The position numbers and the translations under genes are program-made. Under the pieces are notes generated by a model that saw only the letters and a list, made by a program, of their open reading frames with translations, was not told the DNA's origin and did no database searches. From positions 62,001 to 126,000 of the forward strand of contig NZ_JACVCV010000012.1 of NCBI RefSeq assembly GCF_017811155.1: a DNA stretch of 64,000 nucleotides, in the 5' to 3' direction. Positions 45,854 to 54,897 of this stretch are shown here, one piece after another (the first letter of the stretch is position 1; every line of letters starts with the position of its first letter). The DNA is from Lunatimonas salinarum. GTDB taxonomy: Bacteria; Bacteroidota; Bacteroidia; Cytophagales; Cyclobacteriaceae.

Positions 45854-46689
45854 AATTAAAAATTGTTCTGTTATTCTTATTTATTTCATCCTTTCAGCAA
45901 GTTCCGGGGCAAGTATTAAACAGCTCCGGAACACTGAAGGACGATGGTAGGTTCGCAGCATCTACCAAACAAGTCAATCAATTCTTTAGACGATTTAATG
46001 GAGAGGAAAGTAAAGAAGGCGATAGGCGGTATAATCCTGGAGATGAAAATTACCGAAATAGGGAGCTGAGAAGGTCGTTCATCAATATACTTTTCGACAA
46101 CGAAACCTCCGATCTTCCCGTTGAATTAAAACGGGAGTTTCTAAATTATGTAGTCTCCGAGAGTTATCCTCAATACCTTAGCTTTCATGGAGGAGAATGG
46201 TTTGCAGAGGCAACAACCGTTTTTACCTATGGAGGCAGATCGCACGATGTGATATTGTTCTTGAAATTGCAACCGCAGGGACTAGGGTATGAATGGGTAA
46301 TAGAAAATGTACTATTTGATCCATTTAAATCTGCCTTTAACAAGCCGCAAGGGGACGATAAGAAGTTCCTTCATCCTTTGAGTCACGAACTTGGGTTTAT
46401 GAACCTGAGGAAGGCCATTCAGGATGATCCTAAGCCGGAATCCTATACCCCCAAGGAATTCAGGCCGGATTACTTAAGCCTTTTTATTTATGAAATTAAA
46501 AGAGGCGACTTGAAGTTCGTGACGGTAAAGGATGTTAAGTACCATTTCTTTCAAATTGACAAATGGTACTTCGAGCTTTCGCAATTTAACAGACCTGGAT
46601 TTAATACCGGATGGCTGATATCAAATTTGGTGAAACTCTCCGAAGGGGACAAGGAACTAGTTTTGGAATACATTTATGACAATAACTAA
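45850..46689 (+). CDS. Secreted protein of unknown function
   Basis: A 279-residue protein with signal MKLKIVLLFLFISSFQQVPGQ. The mature part starts with a charged region (RRFNGEESKEGDRRYNPG), then FINILFDNE, EWFAEATTVFTYGGRSHDVILFLKLQ and, near the end, YHFFQIDKWYFELSQFNRPG. No known domain is recognised. The start overlaps the upstream stop (ATGA) and the end overlaps the LRR gene by 14 bases, so the three are translated together, suggesting joint action at the cell surface or periplasm. Confidence 0.6.
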   Translation: MKLKIVLLFLFISSFQQVPGQVLNSSGTLKDDGRFAASTKQVNQFFRRFNGEESKEGDRRYNPGDENYRNRELRRSFINILFDNETSDLPVELKREFLNYVVSESYPQYLSFHGGEWFAEATTVFTYGGRSHDVILFLKLQPQGLGYEWVIENVLFDPFKSAFNKPQGDDKKFLHPLSHELGFMNLRKAIQDDPKPESYTPKEFRPDYLSLFIYEIKRGDLKFVTVKDVKYHFFQIDKWYFELSQFNRPGFNTGWLISNLVKLSEGDKELVLEYIYDNN

Positions 46690-49132
46690 AAACATCAAAT
46701 ATTTTTTTGTGGGGTGTTTGTTGCTGGGTTCGCTCAGTGTGCAGGCACAGGATATTCCCGGTTTTACCAAGCAGGAAATCAAAGACTTAGCGCAGGAGGT
46801 CGAAGAGCAAGTTAGGTTTCTTCAGTACCTCCTAAATACTGTGGGAAGTGAGGAAAGCCTTGCCCGAGACAAGGATGTGATCATTCGGGAGAGCTATAAG
46901 AAGATTTTCCGTGACGACAACGTGCAGGTGGAGGATGATCTTCTGCTAGATAGGAAGGTGATTACCAATAAAAATGTCACTGCCTATTTTAAGGATGTGG
47001 AATTTTTTTTCAAAGATGTATCCTTTCAGTTTAAGGTGAAGGAAATAAAGCCTAAACTCAACGATAAGGGAGAACTTTTCTTTGAAGTGGCTATGGACAG
47101 GACATTATCAGGTACAGGCATTAACGGCGAACCAATTGAAAATACTAAAAATAGGTTTGTAGAAGTTAATTTTGACCAGAAATCCAAGGAACTTAAAATC
47201 GCTAGCATGTACACTACAAGGCTAAGCCGCGATGAGGAGCTTACAGAATGGTGGAGTACGTTATCATATGAGTGGGGCAACTATTTCCGGGAGCGATTTG
47301 GCATTCTCGAAGAAGACTCCGTAACCGTAGATGACCTTTATCGGATAAGTGGGATTGATTCATTGGACCTTTCAGGGAATCCCCTCATCATAGACCTTAG
47401 CCCCATTGAGGCACTGAATGAGTTAAAATACATTGATATTAGCCACACCAACATTCGAGAGCTTGCCCCGATCAGCAATGTAACGTTTCTTTCTTACCTA
47501 GATATCTCCAATACGCCTACTGAAGAAATTCAGTTCATAAAGTATTCCGATCGGTTGACTCACCTGAACCTCTCACACACAGGGATTAAGGATATAGACG
47601 ATTTGCTTAACTTGAAAAATCTTGTAGACCTTCGTCTTGCAAATACGAGTTTGTTAGGGTTTGGTGTATTGAATCAATTTGTCGCGCTCGAAAACCTCGA
47701 TTTGGAGGCAAGTGGATTTAATAATATTGAAAATATTAATGGGCTAAAGCGGCTCAAATCCCTTAATTTGAAGGATAACTTTTTGATTAACTTCGGATTT
47801 CTTTCGGAGCTGACCGCATTGGAAGATATTAATCTGGAGGGGACCAATATTCTCGACCTGAGTCCGCTCGCAGAGCTAAAGGAGCTTTGGAAAATAAATA
47901 TAAATGGGACAGAGGTGAGTTCCTTGGCCGCACTGAATGGGTCGGTGAATATTCGGAGAATTTACGCAGATAGGTCAACCATTTCGGAACAAAGTGCAGA
48001 TGAATTTGCAAGGAGGAATCGAAGGATTCTTTTGATCCATAACGTGGAAAATCTCCAAACGTGGTGGGAAACGCTTCCTGAGGGTTGGAATAAGGCACTT
48101 AGCGATCTTTTTCCTAGTATGAATTTTCAAAATCCTTCCATTGAAGAACTTTCTGAGTTGGTTGGGATAGATTCCTTAAATCTTTCCGGTTCGGAAGTGA
48201 CGAATCTTAGGCCGGCGTTAAAGTTTAAGAAAGCATTCTTTTTGTCCATAGATCAGACAAGGGTAGCCGATCTCACTCCTTTGGTAGAGATGAAGACATT
48301 GACCACCCTTAGTGCAAACCAAACCCCCGTGGCAGGCCTAGAACCACTCGGTGGACTAGCTGCATTGGAGCGTCTTTTCCTGAAGGGTACCAAGGTTACG
48401 AATATCGATCCGATAAAAGAACTGGTCAATTTGAGGTACGTGGATATTGACGCAACAGAGGTCGCTGCGTGGGATGCAGAGTCATTGGCAACTATTTTGC
48501 CCAATGCAACGATCGTGTACAGGACAGAAGAACTACATTCTTGGTGGGAATCACTCGATAATCATTGGCAGGATATTTTAAAAAGTCAATTTGAGATTTC
48601 TGAGACGCCTACTTCGGCCCAGTTGCATGCTATGACGGCCCAGGACGGTGTGCGGATAGAGGATTCCGAGGTGTTGAATCTAGAGCCTTTACTGGTCTTT
48701 TTTAATTTAATACACCTCTCAATTCACAATGCGCCCTTGCAGGATATAAGCGCGCTTACTCGGATGGAAAATTTAGGGTCACTGAGAATGTCCCAAGTTC
48801 CGGTCAAAGACTTGATACCGCTTTCAGGTTTACTCTTCTTGGAGGAGTTGGATCTGTCCAATACGGGTGTGGAGGACCTTCGTCCAATTGCAGGACTTAG
48901 TAGGCTGAAAAAGCTAGTGCTTTCTGGAACAAATATTTCCCGCTTGAGGGGATTGGAGACGTTGTACGATTTGCGGGAACTGGACATCGCTAGCACAAAC
49001 GTCAAATCTATCAAGCCTATAATGCATCTTATTAATTTAGAAAGATTGGTTTGTTTTAATACGCGGCTGAATCAGCGGGCTATTGACAATCTGAAAGAAG
49101 CAAATCCTACTTGTGAAGTAAGGTATTATTGA
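46676..49132 (+). CDS. Secreted leucine-rich-repeat protein with three WW-type caps
   Basis: An 818-residue exported protein with signal peptide at about 1-26 (FFVGCLLLGSLSVQAQ). The N-terminal ~160 residues resemble the secreted protein encoded two genes upstream. A motif W-W-x-[ST]-L, followed some residues later by another W, occurs three times (Trp pairs at residues 192-193, 463-464 and 623-624), each followed by an acidic-helical stretch and an LxxLxLS-type LRR block: about 225-440, 495-600 and 655-810. LRR units read LDLSGN, LKYIDISHTNI, LTHLNLSHTGI. A role in protein-protein binding is likely; the target is unknown. Confidence 0.75.
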   Translation: MTITKNIKYFFVGCLLLGSLSVQAQDIPGFTKQEIKDLAQEVEEQVRFLQYLLNTVGSEESLARDKDVIIRESYKKIFRDDNVQVEDDLLLDRKVITNKNVTAYFKDVEFFFKDVSFQFKVKEIKPKLNDKGELFFEVAMDRTLSGTGINGEPIENTKNRFVEVNFDQKSKELKIASMYTTRLSRDEELTEWWSTLSYEWGNYFRERFGILEEDSVTVDDLYRISGIDSLDLSGNPLIIDLSPIEALNELKYIDISHTNIRELAPISNVTFLSYLDISNTPTEEIQFIKYSDRLTHLNLSHTGIKDIDDLLNLKNLVDLRLANTSLLGFGVLNQFVALENLDLEASGFNNIENINGLKRLKSLNLKDNFLINFGFLSELTALEDINLEGTNILDLSPLAELKELWKININGTEVSSLAALNGSVNIRRIYADRSTISEQSADEFARRNRRILLIHNVENLQTWWETLPEGWNKALSDLFPSMNFQNPSIEELSELVGIDSLNLSGSEVTNLRPALKFKKAFFLSIDQTRVADLTPLVEMKTLTTLSANQTPVAGLEPLGGLAALERLFLKGTKVTNIDPIKELVNLRYVDIDATEVAAWDAESLATILPNATIVYRTEELHSWWESLDNHWQDILKSQFEISETPTSAQLHAMTAQDGVRIEDSEVLNLEPLLVFFNLIHLSIHNAPLQDISALTRMENLGSLRMSQVPVKDLIPLSGLLFLEELDLSNTGVEDLRPIAGLSRLKKLVLSGTNISRLRGLETLYDLRELDIASTNVKSIKPIMHLINLERLVCFNTRLNQRAIDNLKEANPTCEVRYY

Positions 49133-49500
49133 GGGGTTGTTATTTTTAATTTTACTTAAAGCCAAGTAGGTATTAATTGCTTTATTTTTAGATTAACTTA
49201 TTTTTTTTTGTTTTTAATTTGGGTCATCAATGATAATAAAAGTTTATATTATTTTTTATGGTTTCTCGGACTCATCGATTAGTTTTTGATGAGTTTAGCC
49301 GATTCGCTTAAATTTTCGGTAAAGCCGAAAAAAAACTCCTGTTTGAGCGCAATTTCTAAAATTATCTTCTTAGCTTTAACTCATAGAAACAGTTGCTAAT
49401 CAGAATTTTCTTGGAAAGCGGTTGATAGGTACGTTCAGATTGAGTTTTAGAATGATAGATTTGTGTTTTGTTGGTGTCCTTTTTAGGATGATCTGACCGA
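49133..49500. other. AT-rich non-coding gap
   Basis: The stretch between the LRR gene and the next cluster is strongly AT-rich. I see no gene. Two small inverted repeats are visible: ACTCATC / GATGAGT (49270-49294) and TTTTCGG / CCGAAAA (49313-49331), the latter followed by A residues on this strand. Neither forms a convincing plus-strand terminator. The promoter for the next genes is at its right end. Confidence 0.4.
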
Positions 49501-49531
49501 TTGTATAGGTCCAAGTTATTTTTCAGGTTTG
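49501..49531 (+). promoter_or_regulatory. Candidate promoter of the 49569-52530 cluster
   Basis: TTG (49501-49503), a 20-base spacer and CAGGTTTG (49524-49531) match the Bacteroidetes promoter with one mismatch in the -7 box. Transcription would begin near 49538, about 30 bases before ATG 49569. Confidence 0.45.
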
Positions 49532-49568
49532 CAAAGTCCCGTATCAGAGAAATAAAATGTATACTGTT

Positions 49569-50687
49569 ATGAAAAAAAACCTTCATTACGTATTCCAGGG
49601 TTTGTTGATATTGTTGTTGGGAGGTGTGTCACTTGGAGTCTTTGTTCAATGTGCTCCTCAGGAGCTGGATTTAATTCCTCCGTTTCAGCAGATCACGGAA
49701 GATTTCGATGAGGTTAACGACCTTCCCGGTGTAGATGATCCAGAGCCTAATATCGAGGACCCTGATTACGAAGACGTTGGTCCTTCGGATGAAGTAGGAA
49801 ATCTTTTAGAAGAGGTGATCCTTTTTTCGGAGGAGGGCAGAGTAATTTCAGAGCCGTCCAGAAAGGCACTTCGTGAGCTAAATGACGTCCTAAAGCAGGA
49901 AAATACCGGTTCTGATTTGCTTGTAAATTTAGACTTGGAATTTTTGATCAAGTTGATGAATCCGGAAAATGAAATCGACTCGGAATTGGAACAATTCCTC
50001 AATGAATTTTTTGCGAAGGCAAATGTGGATATCCCATTGCCGCTAATTCCAGAGTACGGTCAGGTAACTAGCGTGGAAGATATTGCTGCAAGGTTACAGA
50101 CCGAAGGCTCGTTATTGGCCGGCTTGCGCCAGAATAATGGAGGTCAGGGAAATCAAGGCCAGGGGAATCGACCTTCTGATTTATATTCCTCTTGCGTAGT
50201 GGAGGCCAATGAAGCGTTTCAAACAAGATTGGCTGACCTTACCGCACAGTTGATAGAGCAGGAAGACGAAATTAATGGAAATTACCTGCGCAGAGCCTAC
50301 GACGCCGAGGAGCGGCTTATTGAACGGAATATCTTGGTGCATGAACTACTCATGGAGCAATTGGTTGAGCATCAAACCACTATCACTTCGATAATGCAAG
50401 CAGCTACGAGAGCGGTGAACCACGGCGATCATGAGTTGAAGGAAGATTTACTCGCATTTGCTTTGGTTTATGCAATTTATATCAGAAATCAAATGGGTGC
50501 TTGGTACCTCGGTAGCTTGGCGTACAATTATGTTTTTTATGAGGCCGAGTTGGATAGCATCAAAAAGATCCGTGATAATGGCATCGCTGCCATCAAAGCG
50601 CATTATGAGGAAGCAATCGCCCATGCAGAGGCAGTACTAAATAACGCCATTCAAGTTTACTGCCACAATCAGGGTTCTGGGGCCTGA
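49569..50687 (+). CDS. Uncharacterised exported protein with coiled-coil region
   Basis: A 372-residue protein started at ATG 49569, giving MKKNLHYVFQGLLILLLGG then VSLGVFVQC, a lipoprotein-like signal with a non-canonical lipobox; ATG 49557 is an alternative. The N-terminal mature part is very acidic and Asp/Pro-rich (about residues 34-75). A G/N/Q-rich patch (NNGGQGNQGQGNRPS) lies near residue 190. The C-terminal ~165 residues are helical and glutamate-rich (QLIEQEDEINGNYLRRAYDAEE cut here to its core RRAYDAEE), suggesting a coiled coil. No known family. First gene of an envelope cluster. Confidence 0.6.
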   Translation: MKKNLHYVFQGLLILLLGGVSLGVFVQCAPQELDLIPPFQQITEDFDEVNDLPGVDDPEPNIEDPDYEDVGPSDEVGNLLEEVILFSEEGRVISEPSRKALRELNDVLKQENTGSDLLVNLDLEFLIKLMNPENEIDSELEQFLNEFFAKANVDIPLPLIPEYGQVTSVEDIAARLQTEGSLLAGLRQNNGGQGNQGQGNRPSDLYSSCVVEANEAFQTRLADLTAQLIEQEDEINGNYLRRAYDAEERLIERNILVHELLMEQLVEHQTTITSIMQAATRAVNHGDHELKEDLLAFALVYAIYIRNQMGAWYLGSLAYNYVFYEAELDSIKKIRDNGIAAIKAHYEEAIAHAEAVLNNAIQVYCHNQGSGA

Positions 50688-50692
50688 TATTC

Positions 50693-51388
50693 ATGAATTC
50701 CATTCTCAAACATTTGATAGGACTGCTCTTGGTTATTGGGAGCAGTCCTTTGTTTGCCCAGATAGAACTGAACAATGTCAGTGTTGGAACTGGTTTGTGG
50801 AATAGAACCTATGCTGGTGTAGATGAGCGTTCCTTTTTGATCGGGTATGAACAGGCGTCCACTTATGTGAATAGGAGCTTGATTCCGTTTATTTCGGCAG
50901 AATTGAATGTCTGGCAGGGATTTGCCATTGATGCACGGATCGGGTATTGGCGAAAGGTACTGGAATCCCACGGACTCCTCGAAGGTGATTTTCGGATTGC
51001 AGAGCAATTGGATCAACGTATTGTGCCGCTTTATGCTGGAGTGGTGTATAATTTTCCTGATATCATTCCTAAGTACCTCAAGGGATTTGCAGGGGGAGGA
51101 ATTAGCCGCTACTTTATTGACAACCGGTTTTCTAGGAAGGTTGAAGATGGCCTGGGGGATATAGAGGCCGAACCGTTCCGTGGCAACAATTATGGTGTCA
51201 ATGGGAAGGTTGGTATCGAATACCTTTTTCCTGAGTTTGTGAGTCTCGTATTTGAGGCTAGGTACCACCGCGGATTCTACCATCAAACGACGGTACTTTC
51301 AGGGGACTTGGTAAGTCCCGCTACGCAGCGTGTGGATTTGGCGGGCCTCGAATTGGGACTTGCGGTTCGGTACACCATCAGTTATTGA
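50693..51388 (+). CDS. Outer-membrane beta-barrel protein of unknown function
   Basis: A 231-residue protein with signal peptide MNSILKHLIGLLLVIGS plus SPLFAQ. The mature part alternates hydrophobic and polar residues in about eight to ten strands (AFIGY-like patterns, YAGVVYNF, KVGIEYLF, LVFEARYHRGFYHQT), and ends LELGLAVRYTISY with a terminal aromatic, typical of a small barrel. It begins 5 bases after the previous gene and shares a transcript with the YjbH-like gene downstream. Function unknown. Confidence 0.65.
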   Translation: MNSILKHLIGLLLVIGSSPLFAQIELNNVSVGTGLWNRTYAGVDERSFLIGYEQASTYVNRSLIPFISAELNVWQGFAIDARIGYWRKVLESHGLLEGDFRIAEQLDQRIVPLYAGVVYNFPDIIPKYLKGFAGGGISRYFIDNRFSRKVEDGLGDIEAEPFRGNNYGVNGKVGIEYLFPEFVSLVFEARYHRGFYHQTTVLSGDLVSPATQRVDLAGLELGLAVRYTISY

Positions 51389-51405
51389 TAGAACAGGATA
51401 GTAAA

Positions 51406-52530
51406 ATGAGGTTTATTGTTCTTATAGCATGCTGTTTTTTGATCTCCAGGCAGGTGACTGGACAGGAGTCAGTTACTTTGAACCGGCTTAGGTCTGCGGG
51501 ATTTGAACAGGTCTCGACGGCGATTATAGCCAAAGATCAACAGGTGTTTTTTTGGGAGCATAGAAATTTTAGAAGTCCCTACCACAGCTTGAAATGGGCC
51601 CGAAATCATTTAGAAGAGACCGATTCAGTTTTTTTTGTTCCATTGTATATGAATAGACCCATGGGCGTATACGATGCAAATACCTTTCAATATAGTCCTG
51701 TATCTGATGAGATTGCCAATCAGTATAAAAACCTGAATAGGCCTTTTGCCGGCTACCGCTGGAACTTTCGAATTAGCCCGGATTTTTCAGCTAGATTTGG
51801 CGATTTCGAAACCCCTTTCCGGTCTAGAACCAATGTAATTGTTGACACAAGGGTATTTATTTTACCAGGACTTAGTGTGCAGACGGGCATGCTGATACCC
51901 ATTCAAAATAATCTGGGCCAATTTGGTGCCTATGTTCGCCTGTCTCCCAGTCACCTGAATTATTTTATCTCTCCATTTAGGCACCATTTTTTGAGTCTTA
52001 CCGCTGGGACCTTTTTCCAGGATCGCTACGGGGTGGATGTGCAGTACCGGTACGACGATTTTAATAAGCGATGGAATATTGGCGTAGAAGCGTCGCTGAC
52101 GGGTTATTATTTTATTCCAGGTCTAAGTCTCTACACGGAGTCATTGAATCAGCTCAGGATATTGGGAGACATCGAATACCGGGTGATGCCTTGGAATGTC
52201 ACTACCAAACTCAGCATTGGTAGATTTTTGGGAAATGACGACGGTATTCGTTTTGATATAATCAAACAATACGGTCTGATTGATATCGGCTTTTTTGCAG
52301 CGGCTACTCGAAATGGAACCTCCGGTGGCTTTCAATTTGCCTTTCCATTGTTTCCCGGAAAACTACTTAGGGGAAAAGGGTGGGAAATAAGAACGACGGA
52401 AGAATTCCGTTGGGAGTATAATTATACCTATGAAGCTCCCATTGGTAGGAAATTTCGCCTTGGTATGCCGCGTTTGGCGGATGAACTGCGGCAGTACAAC
52501 AGTGAATTTATCCAATCTTTAAAGCGTTAG
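51406..52530 (+). CDS. YjbH-like outer-membrane protein
   Basis: A 374-residue exported protein (signal MRFIVLIACCFLISRQVTGQ; ATG 51406 preferred over an ATG at 51385). After an alpha/beta N-terminal region (about 25-105) with LRSAGFEQVSTAII, a beta-rich C-terminal part carries LSIGRFLGNDDGIRFDI and IGFFAAATRNGTSGGFQFAF followed by PLFP, reminiscent of the YjbH/DUF940 family linked to exopolysaccharide export. The match is by pattern only; the usual YjbEFG partners are not seen, so the role in polysaccharide secretion is inferred. Confidence 0.5.
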   Translation: MRFIVLIACCFLISRQVTGQESVTLNRLRSAGFEQVSTAIIAKDQQVFFWEHRNFRSPYHSLKWARNHLEETDSVFFVPLYMNRPMGVYDANTFQYSPVSDEIANQYKNLNRPFAGYRWNFRISPDFSARFGDFETPFRSRTNVIVDTRVFILPGLSVQTGMLIPIQNNLGQFGAYVRLSPSHLNYFISPFRHHFLSLTAGTFFQDRYGVDVQYRYDDFNKRWNIGVEASLTGYYFIPGLSLYTESLNQLRILGDIEYRVMPWNVTTKLSIGRFLGNDDGIRFDIIKQYGLIDIGFFAAATRNGTSGGFQFAFPLFPGKLLRGKGWEIRTTEEFRWEYNYTYEAPIGRKFRLGMPRLADELRQYNSEFIQSLKR

Positions 52531-52586
52531 TCCAACGCTTTCGTGTCCAATCTAGTTGTCTCCGTCCTGTTTTTAAGCGAGTACGA

Positions 52587-53204
52587 TTACCATTCCGCTA
52601 ATGCCTGATAAACTAAATGGACCGGAAATCCCATAACGGTATAAAAGGATCCCTCAATCTTTTCCACCGCTACGTATCCAATCCATTCTTGGATTCCATA
52701 GGCGCCAGCCTTGTCAAACGGTTTATATCGATGCACGTAATACCGGATTTCTTCCTCTTTGAGCTCTCTGAAGTACACCGTGGCCAGGTCTTCGATCAAA
52801 ACTGTTCTGTTTTGGTCAAAGATTGACACGGCTGTGATTACCTGGTGCTTTTTCCCCGATAGAGAACGAAGCATTTCATGTGCCTCCTGCATCGTTTGAG
52901 GCTTATTTAGGATTAATCCAGCGGCTAGCACTACGGTGTCGGCAGTGATCAGTATCTCTCCCTCTCCGATAACAGAGGCATAAGCGGCAGCTTTTTTTGA
53001 GGCCAAATAAGCCGCTACTTGGGTTCCTTCCATATCTGGCGGAAATGACTCGTCAACGGGTAACGTTTTCACGGTAAATTCGATGCCGAGCCCTTTCAGC
53101 AGTTCACTTCTCCTTGGAGAGTTTGATGCCAAAATGATTTTTTTGTTCGAAAGGCTCAGCTTTCGAAGAGGTGAATCCGTCACTTCGTTTTGCGGGATTT
53201 CCAT
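52587..53204 (-). CDS. maf: Maf-like nucleotide pyrophosphatase
   Basis: A 205-residue Maf-family protein. The conserved N-terminal motif ILASNSPRRSELLKGLGIEF is at about residues 25-44, the catalytic ITADTVV at about 87-93, and GAYGIQEWIGYVAVEKIEG (about 167-185) completes the fold. Maf proteins hydrolyse non-canonical or modified nucleoside triphosphates and are linked to cell division arrest. Its 5' end overlaps accC by 25 bases, so the two genes are probably co-transcribed with accC first. Confidence 0.93.
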   Translation of the reverse strand: MEIPQNEVTDSPLRKLSLSNKKIILASNSPRRSELLKGLGIEFTVKTLPVDESFPPDMEGTQVAAYLASKKAAAYASVIGEGEILITADTVVLAAGLILNKPQTMQEAHEMLRSLSGKKHQVITAVSIFDQNRTVLIEDLATVYFRELKEEEIRYYVHRYKPFDKAGAYGIQEWIGYVAVEKIEGSFYTVMGFPVHLVYQALAEW

Positions 53205-54682
53205 CTGGAATGGGGTTTGTTTTGAATCGGGCTATTAGGTGCGGTTGAAGGTGTATTTTCGGACAGCTCCTTCCAATACACTGCAAATGCGGCCATCAAT
53301 TGCATTTCCTCTTCGCTAAATTTTGGTTGAAGCTCAGCCGGATCAAAGTGGGTTTCCACAAATTTGGTAGTAAACGCACCCGACCTAAACTCCGGATGGT
53401 CCATCACAAATTGGCAAAACGGAATGGTGGTCTTGATACCCGTGATCTTAAATTCAGTCAGTGCCTGTTGCATTTTAGCAATTGCCAACTCCCTCGTTTG
53501 GGCATGTACCGTTAGTTTGGCGATCATGGGGTCATAGTAAATGGGGATTTGCATCCCTTCCTCAAAGCCGTCATCGACGCGTATGCCCGGACCCTTTGGC
53601 GGTGCATAGGTGACCAACGTACCTGTGTCGGGGAGAAACTGGTTTTCAGGATCTTCGGCGTAGATGCGTGCTTCGATAGCGTGCCCGTTGATATGCAGTT
53701 CTTCTTGCGTAACGGAGAGAAGGTCTCCCTCGGCAATTTTGACCTGCTCTTTGACCAGGTCCAATCCGGTAATACATTCTGTAACGGGGTGCTCTACTTG
53801 CAGGCGTGTGTTCATCTCCAAAAAGTAGAAATCAAGGTTCTTGTCAACAAGAAACTCGACGGTGCCGGCTCCGTAATAATTGCAGGATTTGCCTACCAGA
53901 ATCGCTGCATCACCCATTTTCGTTCGTATTTGCGGCGTCAGGATGGGGGAGGGAGCTTCTTCGATGACTTTTTGATGGCGCCGCTGAATAGAGCATTCCC
54001 GCTCAAAGAGGTATACCATATTGCCATGCTGATCACCTAGAAGTTGTATCTCGATATGCTTGGGTGATTCAATGTATTTTTCAATAAAGACAGCAGGGTC
54101 GCCAAAGGCAGATCTCGCTTCTGAGGTAGCCCTTGCCATTTGATCGTCAAATTCTTGCGCATTCCTTACAATGCGCATTCCCTTTCCTCCACCTCCCGCA
54201 CTAGCCTTGATAAGAATAGGGTAACCGATATGGGCAGCGATTTCTTTGGCGTGTGCTACCTCTTCAATCGGTTTGTCCGTGCCCGGTACCAAGGGAATTC
54301 CATAGGCCGAAACGGCCTTCTTAGCTTGCAGCTTGCTCCCCATTATGGCAATCGATTCAGCAGATGGTCCCACAAAAGTGATTCCTGCGGCAGTTACTTT
54401 TTCAGCAAATTCCGCGTTTTCGGATAAAAAGCCATATCCGGGATGTATGGCATCCACTTGCAAGTCTTTGGCAACTTGAATAATCTTGTCCATGCATAAG
54501 TAGGATGCTGAGGCCTGGGCCGCTCCAATGCATACCGCTTGGTCTGCCGCCAACACATGAGGTGACTCTCTGTCAGCTTCACTAAAAACCGCCACTGTCT
54601 GAATACCCATCTCTTTCACAGACCGGATAATCCGTAGGCTAATTTCTCCGCGGTTTGCCACCAGTAGTTTTCGTATTTTCAT
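53180..54682 (-). CDS. accC: Biotin carboxylase (acetyl/propionyl-CoA carboxylase subunit)
   Basis: A 500-residue biotin carboxylase. The N-terminal KLLVANRGEISLRIIRSVKE, the ATP-grasp glycine-rich loop KASAGGGGKGMRIV (about 158-171), the ECSIQRRHQKVIEEAPSP block (about 227-244) and LEMNTRLQVEHPVTE (about 288-302) are all present. The last ~50 residues form a variable tail rich in Ser/Thr/Pro. It charges biotin on a carrier protein, which is not encoded nearby, so whether it serves acetyl-CoA or propionyl-CoA carboxylase is open. Confidence 0.93.
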   Translation of the reverse strand: MKIRKLLVANRGEISLRIIRSVKEMGIQTVAVFSEADRESPHVLAADQAVCIGAAQASASYLCMDKIIQVAKDLQVDAIHPGYGFLSENAEFAEKVTAAGITFVGPSAESIAIMGSKLQAKKAVSAYGIPLVPGTDKPIEEVAHAKEIAAHIGYPILIKASAGGGGKGMRIVRNAQEFDDQMARATSEARSAFGDPAVFIEKYIESPKHIEIQLLGDQHGNMVYLFERECSIQRRHQKVIEEAPSPILTPQIRTKMGDAAILVGKSCNYYGAGTVEFLVDKNLDFYFLEMNTRLQVEHPVTECITGLDLVKEQVKIAEGDLLSVTQEELHINGHAIEARIYAEDPENQFLPDTGTLVTYAPPKGPGIRVDDGFEEGMQIPIYYDPMIAKLTVHAQTRELAIAKMQQALTEFKITGIKTTIPFCQFVMDHPEFRSGAFTTKFVETHFDPAELQPKFSEEEMQLMAAFAVYWKELSENTPSTAPNSPIQNKPHSRWKSRKTK

Positions 54683-54806
54683 AAAAGCGCTTCTAATATC
54701 CCCCCTAGGCCGCTTCTTGCGGTATTGTTGGTTGCGAAAAGGGGCGTGGCTAAACTAACCAAATTTCATCGGTAAACGGAAAGAATCCGCTAAAAGTAGC
54801 AGTTTT

Positions 54807-54838
54807 TTTGCGTCCAAGTGGATTTTGTGTTAGTTTTG
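54807..54838 (+). promoter_or_regulatory. Bacteroidetes-type promoter upstream of the alpha-oxoamine synthase gene
   Basis: TTTG (54807-54810), a 20-base spacer and TAGTTTTG (54831-54838) match both promoter elements exactly. Transcription would start near 54845, leaving a leader of about 53 bases before the TTG start codon at 54898. Confidence 0.65.
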
Positions 54839-54897
54839 AGGGTTAAAATTCAAGCCATTTTGAATTTTGGTTTTGTTATACAAAAACACTTATTGCA

